Positions 53,578 through 64,000 of a DNA stretch of 64,000 nucleotides are shown here, one piece after another (position 1 is the stretch's first letter; each line of letters begins with the position of its first letter). The notes under the pieces are model-generated. The model saw nothing but the letters and a program-made list of their open reading frames with translations. It had not been told where the DNA came from and did no database searches. The DNA is taken from the NCBI RefSeq assembly GCF_947172395.1, contig NC_069093.1, positions 4,809,561 to 4,873,560 of the forward strand, in the 5' to 3' direction. A program made the translations under genes and the position numbers. The DNA comes from Bicyclus anynana (lineage: Eukaryota; Arthropoda; Insecta; Lepidoptera; Nymphalidae).

Positions 53578-55709
53578 TATTCCGGGTAACCAAGGACGCC
53601 CAACAGCAGCACGGCCTGCGACATGGAGACTACCAACGGTACCGCGGCTACTGCTCGCGCCGCCTCAGGCGCTTGCGGAAAGTGCTCAAAATTCCTCAGG
53701 TACAATTATTAATACTGGTAATCACTTATTGGAAATTCGACCATAATCCTCTAGCAGAAGTTACATAAACAAATAAGTAATGAAAAATGTAAAAAATAGT
53801 AAGAGCTGTGAAAATCCTGTCTCTTTCGTGTAAAGATTTATATTGGTATAATAGTATATAACCACCAACATTGTCTGTTGCAGAAGATATATTTTTAAAT
53901 TAAGTTATTGTACTTATCACTAATTTAATTTCTTAATAGAAAGAAACTGCACATTTGAAAAAATCGCAATATTTGATTTATTTGAAAATATAAAACAGAA
54001 TTTAGGTTTCTAATTTATACATTTAATTAAGAATTTGTTTTTATTCTTTTTTTTTGTTTATGACAATGCATGGCTGATGGCTTGTTCATTTAGTAATAAT
54101 TTATTTAATTTATATCATATATTTTGCCCTATCATGGAAAAAGAGTCCATTATCTGTCTGTCAGTCAAGTCAATTCATTTCATACTTTAGTATGGGATTG
54201 TTACCAAAGCTACTGAGAGAATCCTGCGAGTAAATCAAATTAAACACTCTAGCTTAACCTCCACTTCACTTAAACTAAAAAATAACAATAAAACGAAAAA
54301 ATGTAGCGAATTAATGAAAATAAAGAAAAATCCTTATGTACGATTTTCCAGTCAAAACCGATTCTATTCTTTAATAGTCCTATTTTTTAAATAATAAATT
54401 CGATACAAAATTGACATAGATAACGTATTCCCTTCTTCTTCAGGGTGACAGGCGCCACTACCGTCGGCGTGACGTCACAGCCGCCCACCTGACGGGCGCC
54501 AGCTCCGAGAGCCGCCTGCTGTGTGTGCCGCTACTGCAAGCGGAGCGGGCCTGGGCGCACGCCATGCAGCTGAGACAGGAAGCCAACACCGAGCCGCGGA
54601 AGAGGTTCCATCTGGTCGCGCGACTGAGGAAAGCGTGTGCCCATGCGCAAATGCTTCTGCAACTTTGTGAGGTAATTGGATGATTCATTACCCCACTTTG
54701 TAGACCTTGTTATCAGGGATTAATTACCCCACTTTGTAGACCGGGTCATCATGGATAAATTACCCCACTCTGTAGACCTTGTTATTGGGGATAAATTACC
54801 CCACTCTGTAGACCTGTTATCAGGGATAAATTACCCTACTCTGTAGACCTTGTCATCAGGGATAAATTACCCCACTCTGTAGACCTTGTCATCAGGGATA
54901 AATTACCCCACTCTGTAGACCTTGTGAACAGGGATTATTTACCTAACTCTGAAAAACCTTGTCATCAAGGATAATTTACCGCACTCTGTATCGATATCAA
55001 TTAATTCCTGATCTCGTCATCAGGAATTAATTACCTCACACTGAAAATCCTTGTTATCAGGGCGAAATTACTTCACTCTGTAGACCTTGTCGTCAAAGAT
55101 TAATTGCCCCACACTGTAGGCCTTGTCATCAGGGATAAATTACATGATGCAAATGATGTCTACCGTTGTTTATTATTTATGTGCAGCAAAGCGGCGCGTG
55201 CGACGCTCGCACGCAGCTGGAGGCGGGCGCGTACGCCGCGTGGCTCGGGGGAGTGCTGCTCCTGGAGCTGCAGCAGTGGCGCCCCGCGGCCGAGAGCCTC
55301 ACGCGCGCGCAGCTCGTGCTGGAGAAGCTCAGCGCCGCGCTACCGGAGGACGAGCGCCTGCTGTACAAACAGAAGGTGACACTACTGATGTGTGTAGCAT
55401 AGCTCGCACGCCGCGTGGCTCGGGGGAGTGCTGCTCCTGGAGCTGCAGCAGTGCCCCCGAATAATATTAAAAATTACTGATGCCACGCTTCGTGTCGTAT
55501 TGACTCGAGAATGTCTTCGTTTTTGAATTTTGTGTTTGGAGCAACTTCCAACTTTGACGTGTTCCGTGCGCGTGCGAAAAAAACATGCTATATTATTTAG
55601 AACTTTTGAAGGGGAACATTACCGTAATACATAGATTTTGTTTAACTCGCAACGGATTCTCTCAACGTTTATTGCCACATTTTTCTTTATCTAACTCCGC
55701 TTCTATTTG

Positions 55710-55747
<38 letters not shown>

Positions 55748-57477
55748 CATCACGCTACATATATATAATAGCCTTTCTTGATAAATGTACTATTTAACAC
55801 AAAGATAATTTTTCAATTCAAACCAGTAGTTCCTGAGACTAGTGCGATCCTACCTAAAAATAGAGACACACCTTCAGGTCTTTAATATCTTTATATTGTA
55901 CAGGTGGAAGAATTAAAACCCAGCCTCCGCTATTGCGCGTATAACATCGGCGACGAATCCGCTGCTGGAGACCTCGTCGCCATGCGGGGCCAGGGGCTCA
56001 TTGAGAATTTGGACACGCTCATGGCTCAAGCTAAGTAAGTTTTAGCCTGAATCATCTCCATCATAATTCTGTTGTAATGATCCATTTCAAGGACGATGCC
56101 TCCCTTCTTATTATTATATCATCATCATCACAACAGTTGGTCGTCCCTGGCCTTTTGTAGGGACTTCCAATTTGACGGTCATATTTGATTTAGCCAGAAA
56201 TCATCATAATCATATGATCCACCTCTAGGGCAATGCCTCCCTTCTTATCACCATCATCACATCAGCTGATCGTCCACTGCAGGACATGGACCTTTTGTAG
56301 ATAACTTTGGTCATTCACTGCAGAACATGGCCATTTGTAGATACTTCCAAACATCCTTGCGATTCGCTTTATGTCGTGAGTCAACCTGGTAGGGGATTTT
56401 TTAAATTAAAAAACAGCATCTTAGTATTTTGTGTTTTTGCTTAACAGAGAGTCTCGTTCCGGCGTGATGCACGAAGTGGAATGGCGCGGCCGCCGCGTTA
56501 CGGTGCGCCCCGAAAAAGTACGCCTTTTCCTCATCGCTCTGCAAGATTTGGACAAGTCAGTGGCCAGCGCACAGTCCGTCCAAGCCAAGATCGATATCCT
56601 CGAAAACGTACTCATGGATTGCAAGGACGCCATCACTGCCATCAAGGATGAAATCAAGAACGACCCCAAACTCAAAACCGCAGGGGACAATCAGCAAGTG
56701 TCCAGCGTCAACTACTTGTTGTCGTATCTTATGTACCTCCGCCTCGTTCGCACTATCGAGAGGAACAACTTGCTGGTGCAACAGGCGGAAGAGGCGCGCA
56801 AGTACAACACTCAGATCGACGGCAAGAAGGTTCGTCCCCAGGACTTGACGAGACTTTACGAGATCATCTTGCAGAACTACGTGGAACTGCAGCAATTGCC
56901 GGGCTTCGAGAACGATGCCGCCTATCAAAACGAGATCGAGAACGAGTTGAAAGCCTACAGGGCGTTCCGGTGCTATTACATAGCGCAAGTCTTGACTGCC
57001 CTCAGACGATTCAGGGAAGCACTGGCCATGCTTGAGCGTTGCAGTGTTTATACCTCCGAATCTTTGAAATCTAAATTGCTGGACAAGCAATTGCTGGAGA
57101 AGTTGCGCGTGTTGCAGAAGAACATCGAGAGTTGCAAGTTCGAGGTTCACGCGGACTCTGTTCTAGAAGACGACGATGAGGACGAGGAGTCGAAGTACAC
57201 GAGTGGAAAGTCATATAAAGACAAGAAGCCGCTCGTGGATCGATTGGACGATTATCGTGAGGACTCCCAAGTTTTAACCAAGAACCCAAACATCTTCAAA
57301 CTGCCCCCACCGATGGAAGCTGTGCCTTGCAAACCCTTGTTCTTCGATTTGGCGTGCAACTTCATTGAGTTCCCCAATTTGGACGACAAAACTGGTGTAG
57401 CGAACAATAAAAAGCAGGGCGCCGGCCTCACTGGTCTTGTCAAAGGTTTCTTGGGCTGGGGCAAGAGTGACAAATAA
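53578..57477 (+). CDS. SRP68: Signal recognition particle subunit SRP68, first exon missing
   Basis: Part of the SRP68-SRP72 pair that binds SRP RNA and helps target ribosomes to the ER. Exons 53578-53699, 54444-54671, 55187-55375, 55904-56034 and 56448-57477 join in phase to about 566 residues. The N-terminal RNA-binding region shows AQQQHGLRHGDYQRYRGYCS and RRLRRLRK. Next come ERAWAHAMQLRQEANTEPRK, RYCAYNIGD and VEWRGRRV. The C-terminus has the SRP72-contact region, PLFFDLACNFIEFP, and the final GGLTG-like block as GLTGLVKGFLGWGKSDK. Length and order fit the whole animal protein, lacking only a short N-terminus. Exons 2-4 are much richer in GC than the introns. Intron 2 holds a 36-bp minisatellite; intron 3 holds a copied piece of exon 3. 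Confidence 0.92.
54688..55143 (+). repeat. Minisatellite, 36-bp unit, about 12 copies, in SRP68 intron
   Basis: Unit ATTACCCCACTCTGTAGACC + TTGTTATCAGGGATAA with small changes. It begins 17 bases after the exon donor and runs nearly to the next acceptor at 55186, filling the whole intron. Confidence 0.85.
55401..55456 (+). repeat. Copied fragment of SRP68 exon 3 inside the following intron
   Basis: ACGCCGCGTGGCTCGGGGGA then GTGCTGCTCCTGGAGCTGCA repeats exon text at about 55232-55279, here 25 bases after the exon's donor. It has no splice sites of its own. Confidence 0.8.
55711..55766. repeat. (AT)n microsatellite
   Basis: Alternating TA run of about 35 bases at 55711-55745, then ATATATATAATA after a short break, in SRP68 intron 3. 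Confidence 0.9.
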
Positions 57478-58228
57478 TACGAATGTCCTTCTCTTGGTGT
57501 TGATACGAAATACATTTGTGCTCAACTGTTTGAGATGTTTTTTGTTTTAATTTAACAATTTTTTAAAACTTGAAATTCATTAGCACAAAACTTCGCATAT
57601 TGGATTTGAGAGTACATAACAAAATCTAGAACAGATAAAAGTTTCTTAACTGAAGGTCTGTGACGCCTCTAAACTGTATAAAAAGAAAAGATTTGATCCT
57701 TTGTTTGAATTAAATATGCTCTGGATCTACTGAACCGAATTTGAAAATTCTTTTACCATTAGAAAGCCATTTTGTTTGTGTGTATCTTAGGCTATATTTT
57801 ATCCCCGAACAGGAACTACTCGGGTGAATTCGCAGGGCGTCTGTTATTTGAGTATAAGGACTTGCTCAGGTCAGTCTAGGTCATTGCTAAGGAAGGTGGG
57901 TTGGGGTATTAAGGTTAAATTTAGTCAGAAAACACATGTTAATGCTATCGCAAAGGAATTCAGGGCGTTTTAATGAAACCAACAAATTATAGAAATAACA
58001 AAAAAAATATTCAACACAAACGAAAGATGTCGTTCAATTTTAGAAGTACAAAAATATAGTAACTTTCAAACGAAAATATTTTACTCAGTGTAACATTAAC
58101 TTTTACATACATTAATAATTCCGAGCATGTAATAGTCATAATAATTTAGATATGAAATTTTGGAAATAATAATTTTCATCTTACGGTCTATTCAGATATA
58201 TCACGGTAAGGGTGTCGGAAAGAACAAT
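57478..58228. other. SRP68 3' flank with a Helitron remnant
   Basis: Likely 3' UTR, then at 57690-57850 words of the Helitron family (CTACTGAACCGAATTTGAAA, TAGGCTATATTTTATCCCCG) with a decayed end GCAGGGCGTCTGTTATT. No other gene. Confidence 0.5.
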
Positions 58229-58707
58229 GGGGATGATGACTAGGTTTGAATATATTGATTTTTATGATACATTCGAGTAAACAAGGTCAATGTTAACTAA
58301 TATAAATATAAAAAGCAAAGATTGTCTGGATATTTGAAAAAATAAATGAGATTTTAAAATTTCAAAATATATTAAAAATCTTTTATCGTAATTAGATGAT
58401 AATTCATACAGTTTTAGCTTCTTTACATTAAATGTGACATTTTTTTTTAATCAACTATAAACATAAACGCACAAATAACAAAAATATTAGTAGTTTTGTT
58501 TGACCGCCCATACAAATCTAACGATCATTATGTACCTACGACGTCATTAATTCGTACCATTTTGTATGGAGCGTTACTCAGGGATACGCTGCAGCGTCGC
58601 AAATCTGACCCTTTATATCCCTGTAGCTCCGAAAATAATTATCGCAGATATCCTGTTACTTTTACATACTCCTAATTTATATACAATTTAAAAACTGTCA
58701 TCATCCC
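58229..58707. mobile_element. Foldback element, GATGATGAC family, full length
   Basis: GGGATGATGAC at the left end and GTCATCATCCC at the right, 479 bp, in the opposite orientation to 48424-48923. The interior words match (TAACGATCATTA, CAGGGATACGCTGCAGCG). Confidence 0.8.
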
Positions 58708-59601
58708 TTTTTCTTGTATATTTATATAAACTGATGCAGAATGTCTATATCCATGATATATATGAATATATGCATTTTTGAAGTTAATCCAAGTAATTTG
58801 TCTTTGAAGACTAGTGCTACAATCATTATTACAAAATAAAGGAAAAAATCATAAATATACACTATTCTCATATTAAATATATTATCTTAATACATAAAAT
58901 CACTACAAACTTGTTTGCATTAAATTGTTTAGTAAGGCTTGTCCAGACCGGATGCGTTTCAACTATCAGTGTGAACATATTACATACACTATGTTTATGA
59001 TGTTCATATATATAATTTGTATGAAGTACAGAACGTGCTAAATCAAATATATAAGCACCATTGTGTGGATATTTCTTTTCTGTTTAGTGATATCCATCCA
59101 AAGATTTTTTACTATTAGACATGTTACGTGCCTAAAAAGTCACCACAAAAAAATATACGAATTTAGCTAATCTACACAGCGCACACATGCATAATTTTGT
59201 GTTTACTTAGTAAAAATCAAAAAGCAATCATTTATTTCAAGTAGGCTCAGTAGTAGTGTTTACACTTCCTGAACATACAACTCGACATTTTAGACAATAT
59301 GTAGGCATTATTTGTTTAAATAACTTTTACTATGCGACTAAATGAAATCAAGACAATTAGTCACTTTTGTTTCGACGCGGCAGTGACATATCTAAAAGTA
59401 TAAAATCTTTGTATCTATATCATTCGTTATCATCTTTTAACGTTGACAATCTTAAACATCGTTTGATAATTCAAACAGACAAGAAAAATCTTCATTTTTT
59501 AATTAAAGCATAATTTAAATATGCCATCAAAGAGTTGTTTACGTCCATATATGCGTAACACGCATTAGATGAAAAAATAATGTATAGTATTCACCAAACT
59601 T

Positions 59602-59801
59602 CTAGTGGCAGTTTTGAATGTTTTCATACTGTGACTATCGCGTGCCCGTAAACTCGAATTACCAGCAGCTGCTGCGAATCACTAAGGAATTGAAGCAGTT
59701 GTGCAGTAGTGCCGCTAGATGGCGCTGTTTCAACTCCTTAGAAATTTGCGTTTACGGTTACGCGATAGTCACAGTATGAAAACATTGAAAACTGCCACTA
59801 G
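59602..59801. mobile_element. Foldback element, arms about 50 bp
   Basis: CTAGTGGCAGTTTTGAATGT at the left faces ACATTGAAAACTGCCACTAG at the right (one mismatch). The arms go on through CATACTGTGACTATCGCG and CGTAAAC. The centre has GCCGCTAGATGGCGC. Confidence 0.85.
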
Positions 59802-60169
59802 GCAGCGAAGCGAATTCGTAGTTCGGTACATATACTTTACATACTACGAATAAAAAATAGTGTAACAAAATGTATGGCCGGTATCGTCAAATAGTACCTG
59901 TTTTTGTTTATTGCTTCAATCCACGCAGTGAAATAAAAGGGGATTAAAATTAGTATCTATTGAAATCTCGCTCATAAACTAGACACCCGTATAAACAGCT
60001 GAGATTTACCCTGGGTAGTAAGTATGCACAGACCATAGACCACATAATGTTCTATGTGGTGGTTCCAATGATATTTTCCACTATTAGATATGTTACGCGC
60101 CTACAAAATCACCGCAAAGTGATACCGAGCGCAGCTATTCTACATAGCGCACACATGCACAGTTTTGTG

Positions 60170-60225
60170 TTTACATACATGTATATATATAATATATAGT
60201 TTTTATATATATACATGTATGTAAA
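60170..60225. repeat. Perfect AT-rich palindrome
   Basis: TTTACATACATGTATATATA at the left is matched by TATATATACATGTATGTAAA at the right, with a loop of about 12 bases. Confidence 0.8.
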
Positions 60226-60305
60226 ACTAGGCTTTTCAGACAATATTTAGAAATTGATATGCTAAATTTCGTTGTTTACTATGCAACTAAATGAAATAAT
60301 AAGAC

Positions 60306-60640
60306 AATGGGGATGATGACTAGGTTTGAATATATGGATTTTTATAGTAAATTCGGGTAAATTAGGTAAATGTTAACAGTTTTAGTTTCCTTACATTAAA
60401 TGTGAAATTTTTTAATATTTGAACTATAAACATAAACGCAGAAATAACAAAGATATTAGTAAATTTGTTTAAACGCCCATACAAATCTAACGATCATTAA
60501 TTGCCTACGACGTCATTAGTTCGTACCGTTTTGTATGGGGCGTTTTTCAGGGATCCGCGGCAGCGCCGCAAATTTGACCCTTTAAATACCTGTAGCTCCG
60601 AAAGTAATGATCGCAGATACCCTGTTACTTTTACAAAATT
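60306..60640. mobile_element. Foldback element, GATGATGAC family, right end missing
   Basis: Starts GGGATGATGACTAGGTTTGA and holds CGATCATTAATTGCCTACGA and CAGGGATCCGCGGCAGCG, but fades near GATACCCTGTTACTTTTAC. An internal part is also shorter than in 58229-58707. Confidence 0.65.
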
Positions 60641-61614
60641 GCTTATTATTATTGGGCGCTTTGTGCCTCAGTTTCTGTAGTGATTTAGTCTGTGTTATTT
60701 TTGATGTATGCAATGTAACATATGTCAAAAAAGTCAGTACACAATAATTGGACTAGAATTTAATTTACAACAGTTTTGACGCAGCAGTGACATATCTAAT
60801 AGTATAAAACATCGTTGGATGGTTCGGTATAAAATATCATCGCCATGTTTAAATTTGCTACGTTCGCTACACTCCACTTAGTATCACATAGTGACCACAG
60901 AATCTAGTAAAGATAAGTTTACATTTATTCTTTTTTATTATGATGGTATTGCTTAGCTTGTGATAGTAAGGAAATTAACGCGTTTGTGCATGAGAAGGAA
61001 GTGCGCATTTAGAAATTATTTTCTAATGCTATAAACACGCTATTGCTATGTGAAAAGCATAAAATAAATATTTATAAATGCCTTTTTGCTCAATCGCAGA
61101 CAATTGTTTAGTTTACACACACAAACACGCGTTTTCTTTCGTTCTGATAGCATTACTACCACAATCAAAGCTTAATCATGAAATAGAAAATCTACAATAT
61201 TGCAATGATTTGTATACATTTTGCAATCTATATATCACATGAAATGCAATAAGAACAATAAAAATAATAACAATTATTTCCATTTATGGGAATCTATATG
61301 CTGCATAGAAACCGATTAGCAATATAAATTCAATAAATTGGGTTCCGTTTGAGGATTTTTAAATATAAAATATGTTGGAAATACGAGAATCATAATAATC
61401 AAATCAACCGTCATATTTAGACAAAATGTCTATTTTGTAATATCCAATCCAAGATAGGTCTTCCAATTTTAATATTGAGTACAAAAAAGTTTTAATATCG
61501 GTTATAATTGCATTTAACAAGACGAAAGGTGGAACGGGAAGTCGCTAACACGTTACCTTGTTTTATATTGTACACGTTGACATTGTGAACACAAATACAA
61601 ATTTATCACAGTCA

Positions 61615-63669
61615 CTAACGCGACGAGAGCGCCGGCCAGTGCGCCGTGTCGTGCGCTATGGCGTCGTCGGGAGACAGCAGCTGGCCACAAGTGGAACACA
61701 CCTCCAGTTTAGAGCTAATGTCCCTCCCCACCACCAACTCCTGCTGTTTGGCAATATCAGGCAACAGAGCCACCAAGTTCGGGAACACACTTTCCAATTG
61801 GGACCCTAAAGCGGTCTTGCAGTGTTCGAAGAACTCATCAGCGCTGATGATGCTGTCTCGGAAGGCTCGGGACGCCACCTTGAAGTCCTCGACCGCTGCG
61901 GCCTCGCCCAGAGCCGCCGCGAACTGCTTGACTAGAGCTCTGTTCCGCTGCTCGAAGTTCGGCGGAGGGATGTACGAGTGGACGGGCGCTGGGAACGTCT
62001 GTCCGGCGGAATTCGTGAAGGTCATTCCGTCACACGGAGGTCTCTTTTTCAACCCCGGCGGGGCGCTCCCGTTCTGTACAATTTTGCTCGCAAAATTGTC
62101 CTTTTTAGGCACAGGCGGTTGGTAGCTATCTGCCGCCCGGGGGTTCAGAGGCGGATACTCCTTGGGGGCCAAAGAGAAATCCCCATTTCCAGCGTTCCTT
62201 TGGACGGTTGGAGTTTCGTTGAACGTTTTGATCTTCCTGTCTGTCTCGAGGCTGTTGTTGTTGTTGTTGACGCTGGCCGCGATGTGCTCTTTCTTGATGT
62301 TCAAATCGTTGAAGCCGTTCGTGAAGCTGTAGTCGTTGTTGTCCAGATTGTTCAAGTTTTTGTTCTGCTTCTTTTTGTCCTTCTTTGTCTTGTTTTCATT
62401 GTTGTTGTTCGATTGTTGGTATGGTTGAGGTTGAGGTTGGTGCGGTTGGGATTTCTTAGTTTTCGCCTTGTTGACGGGGAGTGTGGGGAAGTCGGCGACG
62501 GGGTTGAAGTTGTTCTCCCGGATGGTCACAGGGGGAGGGTCGGGCTTGTGTTTCCCCTTTTCCTTGGACTTGGAGACGGTGATCCATTGCGGGGGAGCGG
62601 TGGGCGCTGAGGAAGAGGAGAGCGCAGGGAACGCCTCGGCGGAGCCGTGTTGAGTTTTCTTGGGCTGGCTGTTTGATTGGTTGCTCTTGAACGCTCGCAT
62701 CTCATCACTGTTGATTAACGTGACCTTGAAACAACAAAAGTGTTCTCAAAACATAATATGTATGTTAATAAATAAAATGAAAAATCGGCCAAGTGCGTGT
62801 CGGGCCATAGAAAGATGCAATTTGGTGTGGGTTTGTATATTACATCTATAAAGCGGTAACTATAAACTTCCTCCCTGCCAATTTCATTGTTGTACGTCAG
62901 GAGGTTTCGGATATTTCGTGATGAGTGCTGTAATATATTATTGCAGCAGGCAGGTTCTGCTGAGAAGAAACTGGCAAGAAACTCAACAGTTGCTCTTTTT
63001 AAAAAATCATATAATATTATAATTTACATTTGATGACAACATTACAATTTCATAGAGTTTTACTTCCAGTGTGAAAGTAGAAGCTGATCCAAACGGCCTC
63101 CAAGCATCTTTATCATTGAGGAACTCATCAATGATGTAGTAACCTCGACTAAGTAAATGTTTTTTGACACATTGCTTAAAGCTATGTATTGGCAGGTCCA
63201 TCACAGTCCCTCTTTGGAGACGTTATGCAAAATTATTTTATACCTGTGTCTAGTAAGACGTGGGTTTAAATCTCCTTTTCGTTTGTACAAATTAATATTT
63301 TGTCTTACATAGACTATACTGTTATATATATATATATTGACTACTGTTCGTATACCTATTTCTTTAAACTTTTGACGAAGGGACTCGCGTGATTTTAATT
63401 TATACATTGCTCGGATTGCTGTTTTTCCGCCCCTAATTGCACTACCCCAATATGATACTAGTAGGTGGGTACCTTAGGTGCCTGTACGGTGCCGGCGCCG
63501 ATGCTGGGGTGGTCATCTCTCGCGACGCCGAGGGACGGGAAGTCGTCATCAGACAAAGCTTGCTTCTTCTGAGAAGAGATCGAGATCCGGTTGCCGCTGG
63601 TCTGAGTCAACCGGAAGTTGCTGGCGCTGGGCTGAGTGTGAACTTGGATTGAGACACTAGGTTTGGACG
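61615..63669 (-). CDS. ZNF598: ZNF598 ribosome-collision E3 ligase, C-terminal exons, 5' part off the window
   Basis: ZNF598 (yeast Hel2) ubiquitinates 40S proteins on collided ribosomes. Two exons are seen: 63669-63473 (enters in mid-codon; SQKKQALSDDDFPSLG) and 62724-61615. The second holds the low-complexity middle (N, Q, K and P rich; EAFPALSSSS, VADFPTLPV), KEYPPLNP and the conserved C-terminal domain (FKVASRAFRDSIISADEFFE, then VFPNLVALLPDIAKQQEL). It ends with a C-x2-C...H-type motif (CSTCGQLLSPDDAIAHDTAHW). DFPxL/FPxL motifs repeat along the tail, as in this family. The N-terminal RING and C2H2 fingers must lie past 64000. The minus strand faces SRP68 tail to tail. Confidence 0.88.
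62725..63472. other. Last intron of ZNF598
   Basis: AT-rich intron with no recognisable element except text at about 63058-63145 (ACTTCCAGTGTGAAAGTAGA, TTTATCATTGAGGAACTCAT) that also occurs at 25735-25800 in the right transporter's intron. That shared stretch is an unnamed dispersed repeat. Confidence 0.5.
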
Positions 63670-63752
63670 CTGGAATGAGAATACATTCATTCTAAATCAT
63701 TATCATAATTATCAACCCATATTCTCTCTCTGTCTTTGTCCATAAACATAGA

Positions 63753-63835
63753 AATAATTTTAGAATTTAAACTATCGTGAGTGTTATTCATATTAATTGA
63801 TTATGAAACACGGCTAAAACTCACGTAATATTAGT
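63753..63835 (+). mobile_element. Half of the 45.8-kb foldback element
   Basis: TTTAGAATTTAAACTATCGT, then ATATTAATTGATTATGAAAC, matches the left side of the element at 45796-46000 and its left flank. It breaks off after ACTCACGTAATATTA. Confidence 0.75.
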
Positions 63836-63851
63836 TCGGCAAATGCAATAA

Positions 63852-64000
63852 TATCTATATATATAAAAATGAATTGCTGTTCGTTAGTCTCGCTAAAACT
63901 CGAGAACGGCTTGGTCTTGAAATGTTCGTGGAGGTATAGGGAAGGTTTAAAAGGTGAAAAAAATCAAATAATTTCCGGGAAAACCCTAAAAACGGCCCTT
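63852..64000 (+). mobile_element. Helitron-like element, 5' end, runs off the window
   Basis: Starts TCTATATATATAAAAATGAA, then TTCGTTAGTCTCGCTAAAAC and TCGAGAACGGC. This start type differs from the TCTATACTAATA family. The 3' end is outside. Confidence 0.5.

Larger units (their letters stand above)
58708..61614. other. Intergenic region between SRP68 and ZNF598
   Basis: No gene seen. It contains a duplicated segment (about 59095-59405 and 60075-60305, resuming near 60760), two foldback elements (listed), and an AT palindrome at 60170-60225. The right part may include the ZNF598 3' UTR. Confidence 0.45.

Noticed and set aside
61978..62610. 210-codon plus-strand frame over the ZNF598 exon, and similar frames over SRP68 exon 5
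   Set aside because: Shadow frames opposite real coding exons; the other strand carries the recognisable conserved protein.

Overview
This window looks like nuclear DNA of a lepidopteran insect (moth or butterfly). It is AT-rich, with split genes that use GT-AG introns, and it is crowded with the short repeats that I associate with Lepidoptera: tRNA-derived SINEs, non-autonomous Helitrons that start TCTATACTAATATTATAAA and end in a GC-rich hairpin plus CTAG, and many small foldback elements. The order is inferred from repeat style and gene content; no species is claimed.

Layout. 1.5-9.2 kb and 17.9-27.2 kb (minus strand): two tandem copies of a seven-exon MFS sugar transporter of the Tret1-like type. 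The right copy (27.2 to 17.9 kb) reads as an intact 484-residue protein. The left copy has intact exons, but an in-frame TAA lies just after the position where its sister starts. 9.67-17.69 kb, between them: a near-complete non-LTR retrotransposon with 14-bp target duplications, an ORF1 with zinc knuckles, and an ORF2 with endonuclease, reverse transcriptase and RNase H. Two later insertions broke ORF2, a Helitron and an unidentified 1,059-bp element, and removing each restores the frame. 31.9-37.5 kb (minus) and 39.2-44.4 kb (plus): a divergent inverted pair of paralogous C2H2 zinc-finger genes with matching exon phases, matching 5' UTR exons and a shared old SINE. One copy has an extra in-phase exon and a perfect hairpin just after its stop codon.

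49.9-51.9 kb (minus): a Siah/sina-like RING E3 ligase, whose first exon lies beyond the exons seen, near a 200-N gap (51,946-52,145). 53.6-57.5 kb (plus): SRP68, the signal recognition particle subunit, complete except for its first exon. 61.6 kb to the right end (minus): the C-terminal exons of ZNF598, a ribosome-collision E3 ligase. The spaces between hold foldback elements and plain AT-rich DNA.

The genes do not form a pathway. SRP68 (ER targeting) and ZNF598 (ribosome quality control) are housekeeping genes. The transporter pair and the zinc-finger pair are lineage-type duplicates and carry most of the evolutionary interest. I found no CRISPR, no operon and no bacterial or viral gene. No single feature stands out as a new molecular system. 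The strongest leads are the extra exon and 3' hairpin in the zinc-finger pair, the mosaic divergence of the transporter pair, and the datable nested transposons.
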